The notes under the pieces are model-generated. The model did not search any database, was not told the DNA's origin, and saw only the letters and a program-made list of their open reading frames with translations. This document shows positions 33,877 to 42,932 of a stretch of 64,000 nucleotides of DNA, one piece after another. Each line of letters begins with the position of its first letter. Position 1 is the stretch's first letter. The DNA is from Streptomyces sp. Je 1-332 (lineage in GTDB: Bacteria > Actinomycetota > Actinomycetes > Streptomycetales > Streptomycetaceae): NCBI RefSeq assembly GCF_040730185.1, contig NZ_CP160402.1:2294001-2358000 (forward strand), written 5' to 3'. The translations under genes and the position numbers were made by a program.

Positions 33877-34758
33877 TCAGGCAGCGGGGAGGGGCGCCGG
33901 GACGGGCGCCGGGGCGGGCGCCGGTGCGGTGTCGCCGCCGGGCTTGACCTGGTCGGTGCCGGCGCCCGCGTCCGCCTTCGGCTTCTGCTCGTCCTTCGGC
34001 TTCTGCTCGTCGGGCTGCACGGTGTCGGCCGAGGTGTCCGTGTCGGGCTGGGGCTGGGGCTGCGGGGCCGGACGCGCGTCATCGGGGTCCGGGGTGGGCT
34101 GCAGGTCGGGCTGCACGTCGTCGTCCGGGGCGGGCTGCGGGTCCGGGGTGTCCTGTCCGGCCTCGTCGAGCCAGGACTTGAGCTGGCCGTCGGGCTGGAG
34201 CGCGACATGCAGGCCGTTGTTCTGGCCGTAGGCGGCGCGCCCGTTCGCGTCGAGGGAGCCGAGCTTGGCACCGGCGCCGAAGAAGTCGGCCTGGTAGTGG
34301 TTGGTGGACAGCTTGTAGACCTTCGCGGTGGAGCCGTCGGCGAGCTTGGGCGAGGCGACGAGAACGCGCTTGTTCGGGTTCGGCTTCGGCTTGGCCTTGT
34401 CCATCCAGGAGGTGAGCGAGCCGCCCGGGGTGAGCTTGATGTGCAGGCCGTTGTGGTTGGCGTAGGCGTTCTTGCCGTTGGCGATGAGGGTGCCGCCCTT
34501 GGGGCCGAGGACGACGGCCTTGGCCTTGTTCTTGCCGAGCTTGTAGACCTTGGCGGTGGAGCCGTCGCGCAGCTTGACCGTCTTGGCCCTCTTCGGCTTC
34601 TTGGCCTTGGAGAGCGCCACGGACTCGGCACTGACGCTCACGCCGGCCGAGGCCTGCGGACCGGCGGCGGCCATCGCCCCGGACGCGGCTCCAAGGCTGA
34701 TGCCCGCCGTGGCGACGACGGCGATGGCGGCGGTGCGCAGGGTGCGGGCGGTACGCAT
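33877..34758 (-). CDS. secreted protein with duplicated domain and Pro-rich tail
   Basis: A 293-residue protein: Sec signal (residues 1-31, ending GAMAAAG), a linker, then two copies of a ~72-residue unit (about 58-130 and 136-205). Each unit has DGSTAKVYKL, a Gly-Ala-Lys turn, NGxxAYxxNNGLHxxL and a Gly-x-L-x-SW(M/L)D ending. The last ~85 residues are Pro/Asp/Gln-rich and then Ala-Pro repeats, suggesting a wall-spanning tail. ATG 34758. No known family recognised. The two units probably arose by duplication. Confidence 0.75.
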   Translation of the reverse strand: MRTARTLRTAAIAVVATAGISLGAASGAMAAAGPQASAGVSVSAESVALSKAKKPKRAKTVKLRDGSTAKVYKLGKNKAKAVVLGPKGGTLIANGKNAYANHNGLHIKLTPGGSLTSWMDKAKPKPNPNKRVLVASPKLADGSTAKVYKLSTNHYQADFFGAGAKLGSLDANGRAAYGQNNGLHVALQPDGQLKSWLDEAGQDTPDPQPAPDDDVQPDLQPTPDPDDARPAPQPQPQPDTDTSADTVQPDEQKPKDEQKPKADAGAGTDQVKPGGDTAPAPAPAPVPAPLPAA

Positions 34759-34972
34759 GAAGGGGCCCCTCTCGGGTCGGTTCCGGGATGTGTGTCGTCC
34801 GCTCGGTCACGGTGACGTCTACGAAGTTACGGATCTCACATCAAAGAGCCACATAGGGGATGTAACGGGCACCGCGCACATGAGCTGCAAATTACGCACT
34901 TCTGGCGATGCGAGAAGGGGAGGTCGTGGCTGGCGATCACGGCACGGCGGCCGGGGGGGGCCGGCCAGCCGG

Positions 34973-35007
34973 ACGGCCGGGCGGCCGGGCGGCCGGGCGG
35001 CCGGGCG
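34973..35007. repeat. 8-bp tandem repeat (GGCCGGGC)n
   Basis: Four to five copies of GGCCGGGC just after the stop of the 391-aa gene, in a 253-bp intergenic region. The remainder (34759-34920) is AT-richer promoter-like sequence upstream of the 293-aa secreted gene and shows no gene. Confidence 0.8.
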
Positions 35008-35011
35008 AGAG

Positions 35012-36187
35012 TCAGCGACGTCCGTCCGCCCGCGGCAGTTTCAGCTTCAGCGGGCCGCAGCCGAGGCGGGCGGCCTCGGCCTCGACGTAGCGGGGGAACA
35101 GGGTACGCACGGCCGCGCCGGCCCCGCCCTCGTTGGCCTGTACGAGAAACACGGTCTCGCCCGTCTGACAACGGGTCCGGAGGACGCCGAGGTTGGGGCC
35201 CAGGCTGCCGTAGCCGGCAGCGGAGTGCACCCGGTCGCCCTCGTCCAGCGCCATCCTCGTGAAGATCCCGGCCAGCCGCGAGTCCTCGACGGTCATCATC
35301 CGCTGTTTCGGCTGCGAGCCGGTGATGTGCCGGTCGCAGGTGCGCACCGGACCGCGCCCGTTGGTGATCACGGGGTACTTGGTCGGCTTCTGCTCCCCGC
35401 CCACGGTCAGGCCCTTGATGCCGCACAAGGCGTCCGGCTTCTCGGTGCGTGTGTAGCGGGCGGGCTTCGGCAGACGGTCGACCGGATCGGCGATCGTGCC
35501 GGTGCAGCCCAAATCCGCGCTGACCTTGTTGACGAGCTTCACGACCATGCGGGCCATCGCGTCCCGCTCCTTGGTACGCGGCTCCATGTCGCTGATCCAG
35601 CTGCCCTGGGCGATGTCCACGACGGTCGGCCCGTCGAGGTGGCCGGGCCGGCCTATACAGCCGTCCGGGATGGCGAGCCAGGCGCGGCTGTCCGAAGCCA
35701 TGCCGAGGAGGCCGCCGCCGAGCGGTGTGAGGCGGGCGGAGAGGAACTCATCCGCCCACTTGCCGTCGTCGCCCGCCCGGTCGTCCAGCCGATGCACCCG
35801 CGCGGTGAGCGCCCACGCGTCGCCGTCGCTGTTCGCCAACTGGCAGTTGCCGGTGGGGCCGTCCAGGGAGCGCACACCGTACAACACGGGCGCTTCGACC
35901 GCTTCGACGTCCTGCGGCTCGCGAAAGAGCGGGGCAAGGTCGTCGCGGGACAGCGCTCCCCAGCACACCTCGTCCGGCGCGAAGGGCCCGGCCTGCGCCT
36001 GCCAGGCCATGCCGCCGACGCCGAGCAGCACCCCGGCGAGACCCGCGGCCAACAGCGGCCGGACCCGGCCGCGCAGCAACCGGCGCCAGTGCCATGAGCG
36101 CCGACGCCGACGCCGCTCGCTGAGCAGCTCCCGATCGGCGGGCAGGGGCTGGTCGTAGCGGTTCGGCTCGTCCTCTGCGCTGCTCAC
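35012..36187 (-). CDS. membrane-anchored hypothetical protein (paralogue of neighbour)
   Basis: A 391-residue protein with a basic cytoplasmic tail (RRRRRRSWHWRRLLRGR), one transmembrane helix (about 44-62), and a large extracytoplasmic part. The outer part contains four or more paired cysteines, for example EVCWGAL, GNCQLA, LGCTGT and ALCGIKGL. The upstream gene product shares the CGIKGL/CGIRGL, C-x-DRH and terminal RLGC-P features, so the two are paralogues. The GTG at 36187 overlaps the upstream stop by 4 bp: a coupled pair. No enzymatic motif seen. Confidence 0.75.
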   Translation of the reverse strand: MSSAEDEPNRYDQPLPADRELLSERRRRRRSWHWRRLLRGRVRPLLAAGLAGVLLGVGGMAWQAQAGPFAPDEVCWGALSRDDLAPLFREPQDVEAVEAPVLYGVRSLDGPTGNCQLANSDGDAWALTARVHRLDDRAGDDGKWADEFLSARLTPLGGGLLGMASDSRAWLAIPDGCIGRPGHLDGPTVVDIAQGSWISDMEPRTKERDAMARMVVKLVNKVSADLGCTGTIADPVDRLPKPARYTRTEKPDALCGIKGLTVGGEQKPTKYPVITNGRGPVRTCDRHITGSQPKQRMMTVEDSRLAGIFTRMALDEGDRVHSAAGYGSLGPNLGVLRTRCQTGETVFLVQANEGGAGAAVRTLFPRYVEAEAARLGCGPLKLKLPRADGRR

Positions 36188-37185
36188 CGGGCGGCTCCCT
36201 TCGGTGCGATGGGGGCGCAGCCCAGGCGGGCCGCGACCGCGTTGGCGAAGGCGGCGAGATGGCCGCGGTCGCTGGAGGCGCCCATCAGGAGGGTGAGGGG
36301 CCGGTTGGCACAGTCGGCCCGTACGATCACGCGCTCCTTACTTGTGGTGCCTGTGCCGCGCCAGCCGCGGGCCGCAGGACGCTCGCCCACGATGCCGTCG
36401 AACACCGCGGCCAGCCGTGGCTGCGCGACCATCGCCAGGTCCAGGTGCGGCACGTCGTCGCGATCGCCGCGGACGCTGCACGTCTGCAAGTCGCGGGTGA
36501 CCGCGCCGATCTGATCCTTGACGTCCTCCGTGCCCGGACGCAGGCCGCGGATGCCGCAGACGTCGTCAGAGGCGCTGAAGACGCTCTCCGTCCTGCCCGG
36601 CAGGTCATAGACCGGCGAGCTGACCCTCAGCGGCTCGTCCGGCGCACAACCGGCCGCCGCCATCCCCGAGTTGGCCGCCGCGACCAGCAGCACGGCCGCC
36701 TCCCGGGCGCCGCCCAGGTCGGGCGGATCGTTCTGGGTGTACGAGGGGCCGCTGGAGTACCTGCCGGAGGCCTCCAGGGTGACGATGGTCGGCCGGCCGT
36801 CGTCCGTATCGCAGGACTTCGGCAGCACCAGCAGGCCACCACTTCCGTTCACCGTGCCCGGCAGGCCGTCCGGGAGCGGAACCGCGTCACCGCCCAGGAA
36901 ACGGTCGTGGACCATCGAGAGCCGGGCCTCCGCGGCCTTGGGGGCCGGGCCGTACTCGACCGACACCCGCTGGTCGACGGAGACCTCGTCGCCGTCGTAA
37001 CTGCTCTTGTAGTCGCTGTCGATGGCGACCTCACAACTGCCGGTCGGGCGCTCGCGGTTGGGCGCCGTCTCCTCGGCGGTGCGTGACCCGTCGTCATCGT
37101 CACCGAAGGCGTCTACCAGAGCCACGGCCACCGGAACCCGTGTATCAGCATCAATGTCAGTGCCGGGTGCGACGATCGCGCACAT
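36184..37185 (-). CDS. hypothetical protein, probably lacking its N-terminal anchor
   Basis: A 333-residue protein whose body resembles the downstream membrane-anchored paralogue (GSCEVAIDS, DVCGIRGLRP, RTDCANRP-like cysteine pattern, and a final RLGCAPIAPKG). Unlike the paralogue, only about 12 hydrophobic residues (VPVAVALVDAFG) precede the domain, as if the cytoplasmic tail and part of the helix had been lost. Its ATG (37185-37183) shares the tetranucleotide CATG with the divergent SMI1-like gene. A GTG at about 37131 is another possible start. Confidence 0.65.
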   Translation of the reverse strand: MCAIVAPGTDIDADTRVPVAVALVDAFGDDDDGSRTAEETAPNRERPTGSCEVAIDSDYKSSYDGDEVSVDQRVSVEYGPAPKAAEARLSMVHDRFLGGDAVPLPDGLPGTVNGSGGLLVLPKSCDTDDGRPTIVTLEASGRYSSGPSYTQNDPPDLGGAREAAVLLVAAANSGMAAAGCAPDEPLRVSSPVYDLPGRTESVFSASDDVCGIRGLRPGTEDVKDQIGAVTRDLQTCSVRGDRDDVPHLDLAMVAQPRLAAVFDGIVGERPAARGWRGTGTTSKERVIVRADCANRPLTLLMGASSDRGHLAAFANAVAARLGCAPIAPKGAAR

Positions 37186-38935
37186 GACTGAGACGGCTGG
37201 CGGGAGTTACGACTGGCGGGGTTTCCTCACGCGGTGGAGCGAGGAGTGGGCGGACGCATGTGATCCCGATGAAGTGCGGGACTCGGGCGATGAGGAGGCC
37301 CGTCGCGCCCGCTGGCTCGGCTTCGAACCCGCGACTTTCGCGCGGGCCGCGGCCCTCGAAGAGCGCCTTGGGCACCGGCTGCCGCCGTCGTACCGGACGT
37401 TTCTGGAGGTCACCGACGGCTGGCGGCATGCGGGCGGGTTCGTGTGGCTGCTCGCGGGCACGGACGCGTCTCGCTGGCATGAGGACGACGCGGGACTCGC
37501 CGAGATCTTCCAGGAGGACCTGGACGAGGATGCGACGCGGGAGGAGGTCCTGGGGGCCACGATCTGGACGCGAGGGCTCGATCTGGCCGTGGAATCCGAC
37601 GCCATGACCGTCATGCTGGACCCGGAAGACGTGGAAGCGCACGGTGAATGGGCGGTGTACACGTGGGCGCCATGGCGGGCCAGCCCTCCGGAACGGCACG
37701 TGTCCTTCTGGGAGTTCATGCAGGATGCCTACCGGGAGTTCCACAGCCTGCGGGCTCGGGCCGACGGCGCATCGGAGTTCGTGAACGCCACGACAGAGTC
37801 GCTGGACGCCATGGTGGAGGAGGCACGGCGTGACGCACTGCGCGGCGACTACGAGCGGGCCGAAGCGGTCTTCGCGCAGGCGCAGAAGTATGGCAGGCCC
37901 CGCGCCGGGGCGATGCGGGACCAGATCGTGTGGCTGCTCGGCGACCGCCACGCCAAGCACTTCGACGGGCTCGCTGCCGATCCGGTGTACGCGCCGGAGC
38001 TGCTGCCCGCCCTGGTCGCCAGCCGCGGGGAGCGGTCATGGCGTGGCGAAGGGGCATATGAGGGCCACGTGCGTGGCAGCTCCGACGAGGTGCGCGCGCT
38101 GGAGCTGGTGCTGCGGCAACTGCGGGAGGGCACCTACGCGTACACCGCGCCAGGACCGTTTGGCGACGCCGTGGAAACAGCCCGGGAACAGGCGCGGTGG
38201 GGCGAGGCGGACGCGGCCTGGCAGACTCTGCCGACCGCGCTGCCCCAGTGGCAGCCGCTGGGTGTTGACCACCTCGCGCCCGTGGGCCTCGTCGCCGACC
38301 CGCTGCTCACGCAGGAGCGGGGTCGGGCGCTGCTGGCCACCCCCAGAGGCGAGGAAGCCACTGGCAGTTGGGGCGTGGCAGTCGACGAGGACCCCCAGGG
38401 CATGGCGTGGCTCGCGGAACGGCCTTCGAACGGCCAGCGCCAAGGGTACCGATTCCTCCTCGTCGAAGGCGTAGAGCCCGACGCGCTCCCCGCTCTCATC
38501 GGCGCCGCGGACGACGCAGAGCTGCACGAGCCGATGACCCTGTGGGATGCGCGCTCGGAACTGCGGTCGAGTGGGACATCCTCCTCGTACGACGACAAGG
38601 CGCTGGTCGCCGTCGGTCGTGCCCGGCACGGTTGGAGCTTCGCATTCGACGGCGAGCCGCAGCCGTTCAACGAGGCGCGGTTCACCTCCCCGGCCGTCGC
38701 CGCCTCACGGCACGGCCGTGCCGTGGTCGTCTGGGCCTCGTCCGACGAGTTCGGCAGGGGAGCCCTCGGCCACCGGACGAGCACCAGCTCCTACAGTGGA
38801 GCCCGAACGACGCTCGGGGACAGCCGAATTGGGCATCGTATGAGTGCCCGGACCGCGAAGAGCGGGACCGCGACCGCCCCTGTCCAACGAGTCGCAGCCC
38901 GCCGTCGGGCCCGCAATCAGGGAGATGTGACATGA
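37184..38935 (+). CDS. SMI1/KNR4 family protein
   Basis: A 583-residue acidic soluble protein. The first ~190 residues have the SMI1/KNR4 (SUKH) pattern: helical start, LGHRLPPSYRTFLEVTDGW (the PxxYxxFL...DGW signature) and WAPWRASPPERHVSFWEFM. The rest is a helical middle (TESLDAMVEEARRDALRGDYERA) and a second alpha/beta part. SUKH proteins are common immunity proteins in polymorphic-toxin loci, but this one has no adjacent toxin. ATG 37184. The last ~50 residues are low-complexity and basic. Confidence 0.75.
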   Translation: MTETAGGSYDWRGFLTRWSEEWADACDPDEVRDSGDEEARRARWLGFEPATFARAAALEERLGHRLPPSYRTFLEVTDGWRHAGGFVWLLAGTDASRWHEDDAGLAEIFQEDLDEDATREEVLGATIWTRGLDLAVESDAMTVMLDPEDVEAHGEWAVYTWAPWRASPPERHVSFWEFMQDAYREFHSLRARADGASEFVNATTESLDAMVEEARRDALRGDYERAEAVFAQAQKYGRPRAGAMRDQIVWLLGDRHAKHFDGLAADPVYAPELLPALVASRGERSWRGEGAYEGHVRGSSDEVRALELVLRQLREGTYAYTAPGPFGDAVETAREQARWGEADAAWQTLPTALPQWQPLGVDHLAPVGLVADPLLTQERGRALLATPRGEEATGSWGVAVDEDPQGMAWLAERPSNGQRQGYRFLLVEGVEPDALPALIGAADDAELHEPMTLWDARSELRSSGTSSSYDDKALVAVGRARHGWSFAFDGEPQPFNEARFTSPAVAASRHGRAVVVWASSDEFGRGALGHRTSTSSYSGARTTLGDSRIGHRMSARTAKSGTATAPVQRVAARRRARNQGDVT

Positions 38936-39504
38936 GCGCAGAAATGGTCGCAGCATTAGGAGCACTCGCAGTGGCGGCGGTTGGTGCCGTGACGGGCATC
39001 TATAGCACCAGGGTGACGCTGCGCGAACAGAACAGGCTGAGCGCATCGGAGGCAACGCTGCAGCGAGAACTGCAGATGGCGCACCACGCCGCTGATCTCG
39101 AGCGGGAATGGAGCCAGGCCACTGCTGATGCGCTGGTTGCGTCCCATGTCTATATGGGGAGTTGCTGGGAGCTGGCACAAGAACTCGGCTCATCCGGGCG
39201 CACTCCGTCGAAGTGCGAGGAGCGCTACGTCGACTTCTCGCTGCGATGGGAGGAGACGAAGAGGGCCTTCGTTGCCGTGGGGCTGAAGGCGCCCACCTCC
39301 GATGTACGAGAGAAGACCGACCAACTGAATAGCGCACTCATCACCCTTGGCGACCTCATGGCTACGTGGTTTCACGAGCTTAAGGAGCAGGACTGGCAGA
39401 GAGTGCGGACGAAGTGGAGCCGGTTCGAGGGACTGAAGAATGCCGCCCACCAGGCGACCAGCGACTTCGACCGAGCCCTCCGCGGACTGCGTGCTGGCGC
39501 ATAA
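38932..39504 (+). CDS. TTA-containing membrane/coiled-coil hypothetical protein
   Basis: A 190-residue protein with one N-terminal transmembrane helix (about 5-24, ALGALAVAAVGAVTGIY). A coiled-coil region (TLREQNRLSASEATLQREL...) and more helices follow. Its ATG overlaps the SMI1-like stop (ATGA) behind AGGGAGA, so the two are cotranscribed. Codon 9 (38956-38958) is TTA, making translation dependent on the bldA tRNA. GC content is lower than in the flanking housekeeping genes. No known family. Confidence 0.7.
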   Translation: MSAEMVAALGALAVAAVGAVTGIYSTRVTLREQNRLSASEATLQRELQMAHHAADLEREWSQATADALVASHVYMGSCWELAQELGSSGRTPSKCEERYVDFSLRWEETKRAFVAVGLKAPTSDVREKTDQLNSALITLGDLMATWFHELKEQDWQRVRTKWSRFEGLKNAAHQATSDFDRALRGLRAGA

Positions 39505-39710
39505 CTGGCTGCCCGTTCCTCGCTGACCACCCCGGCCGGACCCCACCTCCCGTCACACTCAGGTAGCGACATCTGGCCTTGGGCCTCCTTGACCGGCCGA
39601 CGGGTGGCTGATGCGCTTGGAACGTCGCGGTGTCGATCTCGGGGGTCCTTCTTGTCCAGATTGCTTTCACTCGTGCCCCTGCCGTCCAGCGGCAGCCATT
39701 CGGTGAGCTC

Positions 39711-42509
39711 ATGAGAATGAGACGCGGCATGGCAATCGCTGTCGTTGCCGGCGGCGGCGCGGCGACAACCATTCTGGTCGGGCTTGTCACGAACGCGGTG
39801 TCCGAGACGTCGAACTGGCCCTCGTGGCTCGGCTGGATGCAGCGGCACGCCTGGTTGTCGTTCGCCCTGCTGGGCCTGGCGTTAGTCGGCTTAACTGCCA
39901 TGCTTGCCGCCCTCTCCGACATTGGGACGGCCAGCAGAAGCCCGGAGCCGGTTATCCGGCCGGACGATGGTGTGGGTACGCCGGGCGCAGCCCTGGTTCT
40001 TCGCTCGCTGCCTCGGGATACCACCGCGTTCACCAACCGGTCCGTGGAACTTGAGCGGTTGCAGCAGTCCGTGGATGCCTCTCAGGCGCGCGGGGAGTCG
40101 CTTCCCGTTCACGTGATCGATGGGATGCCCGGCGTCGGCAAGACGACCTTCGCCGTGCACGCCGGACATTCGCTGGCGTCACGGTTCCCGGATGGCCAGC
40201 TCTTCGTGAACTTGAACGGGCATACGCCAGGGCGGAATCCGGTGCAGGCGACCGAGGCGCTGGCCTCGCTCTTGGCGGCTACCGGGGTGCCCACGCAGCA
40301 GATACCAGTTGGGGACGACATCGGGGCCGTCACCGAGGCGCGAGCCGCCCTGTGGCGGAGTCAGCTGGCGGGGCGGAAGGCGTTGCTCATCCTCGACAAC
40401 GCTGCCAGCTACCGGCAGTTGGAGCCATTGCTGCCCGGCGGGAGTGAGTGTCTGGTGCTTGTCACCAGTCGGCGGCGACTGGCGGCACACGAGGAAGTTG
40501 CGATGGCCGTCGCGGCTCTGCCACCGGATCATGCGATCGGCTTGTTCACGCAGCTCAGTGGGCGGTCACCGGAGAGCCTCGAACCAGCGGTGCTGGATGA
40601 GCTGGTTCAGCTGTGCGGGTATCTGCCACTGGGGGTGTCGCTGCTTGCCGCGCGCTTACGGCACCGACCTGCCTGGAGTGTCGAAGATCTGCTGGCAAGG
40701 CTGCTGGCAACACGGGACCGGCTTGGTGAGATGCGGGCCGGTGAACGGGCAATGGGTGCGACCTTCGACCTCTCCTATCAGGATCTGCCAGAAGCGCGAC
40801 AGCGGTTCTTCCGGCGACTCAGCCTTCACCCAGGGGCGGATATTGACGCTTATGTCAGTGCCGCGCTTGACTCGATAGCGGTCACAGATGCCCGACGGCA
40901 CCTCGACGCGCTCTACGACGACCACTTGATCGACGAGAACCCGGAGAGCCGCTACCGGCTGCACGACCTCTTACGCGACTACGCCCGCGGCCTCGCTGAC
41001 GAGGAGGACAGCATGACCCAGGCACAGGCAGTCGAGCGCGTGGGCACCTACTACCTGGCTGCTCTCAGCGATGCGAACATGCACATCATCCGGAGTGGTT
41101 CGGATGCGGGAGCCCCTCCCCTGCCCGGCCCGTCGGGTGGCGGGGCGCCAGCCGTCGAGCTTCCCGTCATGGGGACGCGGAACGACGCGCTTGGATGGCT
41201 GGAGCGTGAGCGCGCCAACATGCTGGCCTGCATCGAACAGGCGAACTCTCTGACGCTGCACTCCCTGGTCGTGCGGCTCGCCGCGGCCCTGGCACCCTTC
41301 CTGCGGCATGCGGGACCCTGGGACCAAGCCGCCGGCCTCCACCGCGTCGCCGCGGAGGCCGCCCGGCGGACTGGAGATCGGCAAGGGCTCGCCGACGCGC
41401 TGGCCGAACTCGGAGTCGTACGCCGATTCATGGCCAGCTACGCAGAGGCGGCTCGGGCCCTGAACGAGGCGGTTGCGGAGTACGAGGCCATCGACGATCT
41501 GCGCGGCAAGGCGAAGGCGCTGAACCAGGTCGGCATCGTCGGGTACATGACGGCCGACAACGAGGCCGCTGCGCGGTCCCAGACGGAGGCCCTGGCGATC
41601 TTCCGTGAGCTGAGCGACCGGCTCGGGCAGGCCAACGCGCTCGCAGACCTGGGGATGGTGCAACGGCAGGCCAGCCACTTCGCAGAGGGGCTCGAAACGC
41701 AGACCGAGGCGCTACGCCTCTATCGCGAGATCAACGACCGCTACGGAGAAGCTAATTCGTTACGCGATCTCGGCGTGGTGCACTGCCTCATGGGGGACTA
41801 CGCACTGGCCGGGCAGCGGCACCGCGAGGCGTACGACATCTACTGCGCGCTCGACGATCGCAATCACCAAGCCTATGCGCTGAATGAACTGGGCGTAGTG
41901 CGGCGGCTGACCGGTGATCCTGACGGAGCGCGGGAGGCTCACCACCGGGCGCTTGAGTACTTCACCGAGCTGGGCGACCGGTTCGGACGGGCCAACAGCA
42001 TCCGGCACCTGGCTGTACTGGAGCGCCATACAGGGCGCGCGGCGGAGGCCGTCAGCGCGCAGGAGGAAGCGCTGGCTATCTACCGCGAACTCGGCAGCCG
42101 CGGCGGAGAAGCCGCCTCACTGAGCGAGTTGGGTGCTGCCCGGGCATCTGCCGGCGACGTGAGGGGCGCTGCGGCCGCCTTCGAGCAGAGTTTAGGGATT
42201 CTGCGTGAACTGGGCGATCGGTGCGGTGAGGCGGAGGTGCTGAACCACTGGGGCGTGCTGCAGAGCAACTCCGGGGAGCCGAACTCCGGACGCACGCGCT
42301 TCCGTGAGGCACTGCGTCTCGCGCGAGAGGTCCGGTGTCCATTGGAGGAGGCTCGCGCCCTGGAGGGAATCGGCCGCTGCGCGTCGGCAGCGGGAGATCG
42401 TGAAGGGTGGGACACGGAGCTACGTGAAGCCCTCGCCATCTACCGGCAGTTGGGGGCAGGCCGCGCGGTCGCTGAGGTCGAGCGGCTGCTGGCGGCACAG
42501 GCGGGGTGA
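39711..42509 (+). CDS. STAND (NB-ARC) ATPase with tetratricopeptide repeats, six TTA codons
   Basis: A 932-residue protein. Two N-terminal transmembrane helices (about 7-26 and 44-66) precede an NB-ARC domain: P-loop GMPGVGKTT (about 138-146), Walker B LLILDNA (about 225), LVTSRRRL sensor region, GLPL-equivalent YLPLGVSLLA and winged helix with YRLHDLLRDYA. The C-terminal ~400 residues are about nine TPR-type 40-residue repeats (EALAIFRELSDRLGQANALADLG and the like). Six in-frame TTA codons lie at 39882, 39891, 40656, 40971, 41760 and 42192, exceptional for Streptomyces. ATG 39711 follows GGTGAG. Related TPR/STAND proteins accompany FxsB radical SAM systems. Confidence 0.85.
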   Translation: MRMRRGMAIAVVAGGGAATTILVGLVTNAVSETSNWPSWLGWMQRHAWLSFALLGLALVGLTAMLAALSDIGTASRSPEPVIRPDDGVGTPGAALVLRSLPRDTTAFTNRSVELERLQQSVDASQARGESLPVHVIDGMPGVGKTTFAVHAGHSLASRFPDGQLFVNLNGHTPGRNPVQATEALASLLAATGVPTQQIPVGDDIGAVTEARAALWRSQLAGRKALLILDNAASYRQLEPLLPGGSECLVLVTSRRRLAAHEEVAMAVAALPPDHAIGLFTQLSGRSPESLEPAVLDELVQLCGYLPLGVSLLAARLRHRPAWSVEDLLARLLATRDRLGEMRAGERAMGATFDLSYQDLPEARQRFFRRLSLHPGADIDAYVSAALDSIAVTDARRHLDALYDDHLIDENPESRYRLHDLLRDYARGLADEEDSMTQAQAVERVGTYYLAALSDANMHIIRSGSDAGAPPLPGPSGGGAPAVELPVMGTRNDALGWLERERANMLACIEQANSLTLHSLVVRLAAALAPFLRHAGPWDQAAGLHRVAAEAARRTGDRQGLADALAELGVVRRFMASYAEAARALNEAVAEYEAIDDLRGKAKALNQVGIVGYMTADNEAAARSQTEALAIFRELSDRLGQANALADLGMVQRQASHFAEGLETQTEALRLYREINDRYGEANSLRDLGVVHCLMGDYALAGQRHREAYDIYCALDDRNHQAYALNELGVVRRLTGDPDGAREAHHRALEYFTELGDRFGRANSIRHLAVLERHTGRAAEAVSAQEEALAIYRELGSRGGEAASLSELGAARASAGDVRGAAAAFEQSLGILRELGDRCGEAEVLNHWGVLQSNSGEPNSGRTRFREALRLAREVRCPLEEARALEGIGRCASAAGDREGWDTELREALAIYRQLGAGRAVAEVERLLAAQAG

Positions 42510-42532
42510 GCGTGGCCTCGCGGACGCCCCGC

Positions 42533-42560
42533 AAGGTGGGCGTAAGAAGGTGGGCATAAG
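42533..42560. repeat. 14-bp tandem repeat in leader of the peptide gene
   Basis: AAGGTGGGCGTAAG followed directly by AAGGTGGGCATAAG (one mismatch), 168 bp before the precursor start. It could be a regulator-binding site for the peptide operon. Confidence 0.6.
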
Positions 42561-42727
42561 GGAGAGGGGCTCGGGCTCCAGGCCTGATCGCGTGGCCAGT
42601 TTCCGTATCCCGCTGCCTACTTCAGTGGTGCTACGTTGCCAGCTGATCTGTAGCAGTAACGACCATTGCTTCGCGCCGCGTTAGGGCCCGCCCCGACACT
42701 CGGCGCGCTTGTCTTGAGGAGTGATGT

Positions 42728-42919
42728 ATGCCGCCGAGCAGCACTGTTCCCTCCCCTTCGGCCTCCAACCTGGATGCCCCAGAGGTCGCGCCGCTGCCTG
42801 AGGTCCTGAACCGTGTCGCCACCCGCGTGCAGCACCGGCTGACAGCCGAGCAGTCGGCGTCGAACCGCACTGGGGACGGCGCGCATGCCGCTTCAGTCTC
42901 CTGGCCGTGGCCGCTGTAA
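42728..42919 (+). CDS. candidate RiPP precursor peptide with C-terminal SWPWPL
   Basis: A 63-residue peptide from ATG 42728, 6 bases after AGGAG. Residues 1-20 are Ser/Pro-rich; residues 21-42 (VAPLPEVLNRVATRVQHRL) form a predicted amphipathic leader helix. After a Gly/Asn spacer the C-terminus is HAASVSWPWPL, with Trp59 and Trp61 each followed by Pro. Position (immediately before an FxsB-like radical SAM gene), size, helical leader and short aromatic tail match FxSxx-COOH cyclophane precursors. The tail, however, lacks Phe-x-Ser, so this would be a new core motif. Alternative: a spurious short frame, made less likely by the strong ribosome site. Confidence 0.7.
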   Translation: MPPSSTVPSPSASNLDAPEVAPLPEVLNRVATRVQHRLTAEQSASNRTGDGAHAASVSWPWPL

Positions 42920-42932
42920 TAGCTCCTCCTTG

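Noticed and set aside
42728..42919. Classical FxSxx-COOH precursor
   Set aside because: The C-terminus is SWPWPL and contains no Phe-x-Ser, so the canonical family name was not applied despite the FxsB-like neighbour.
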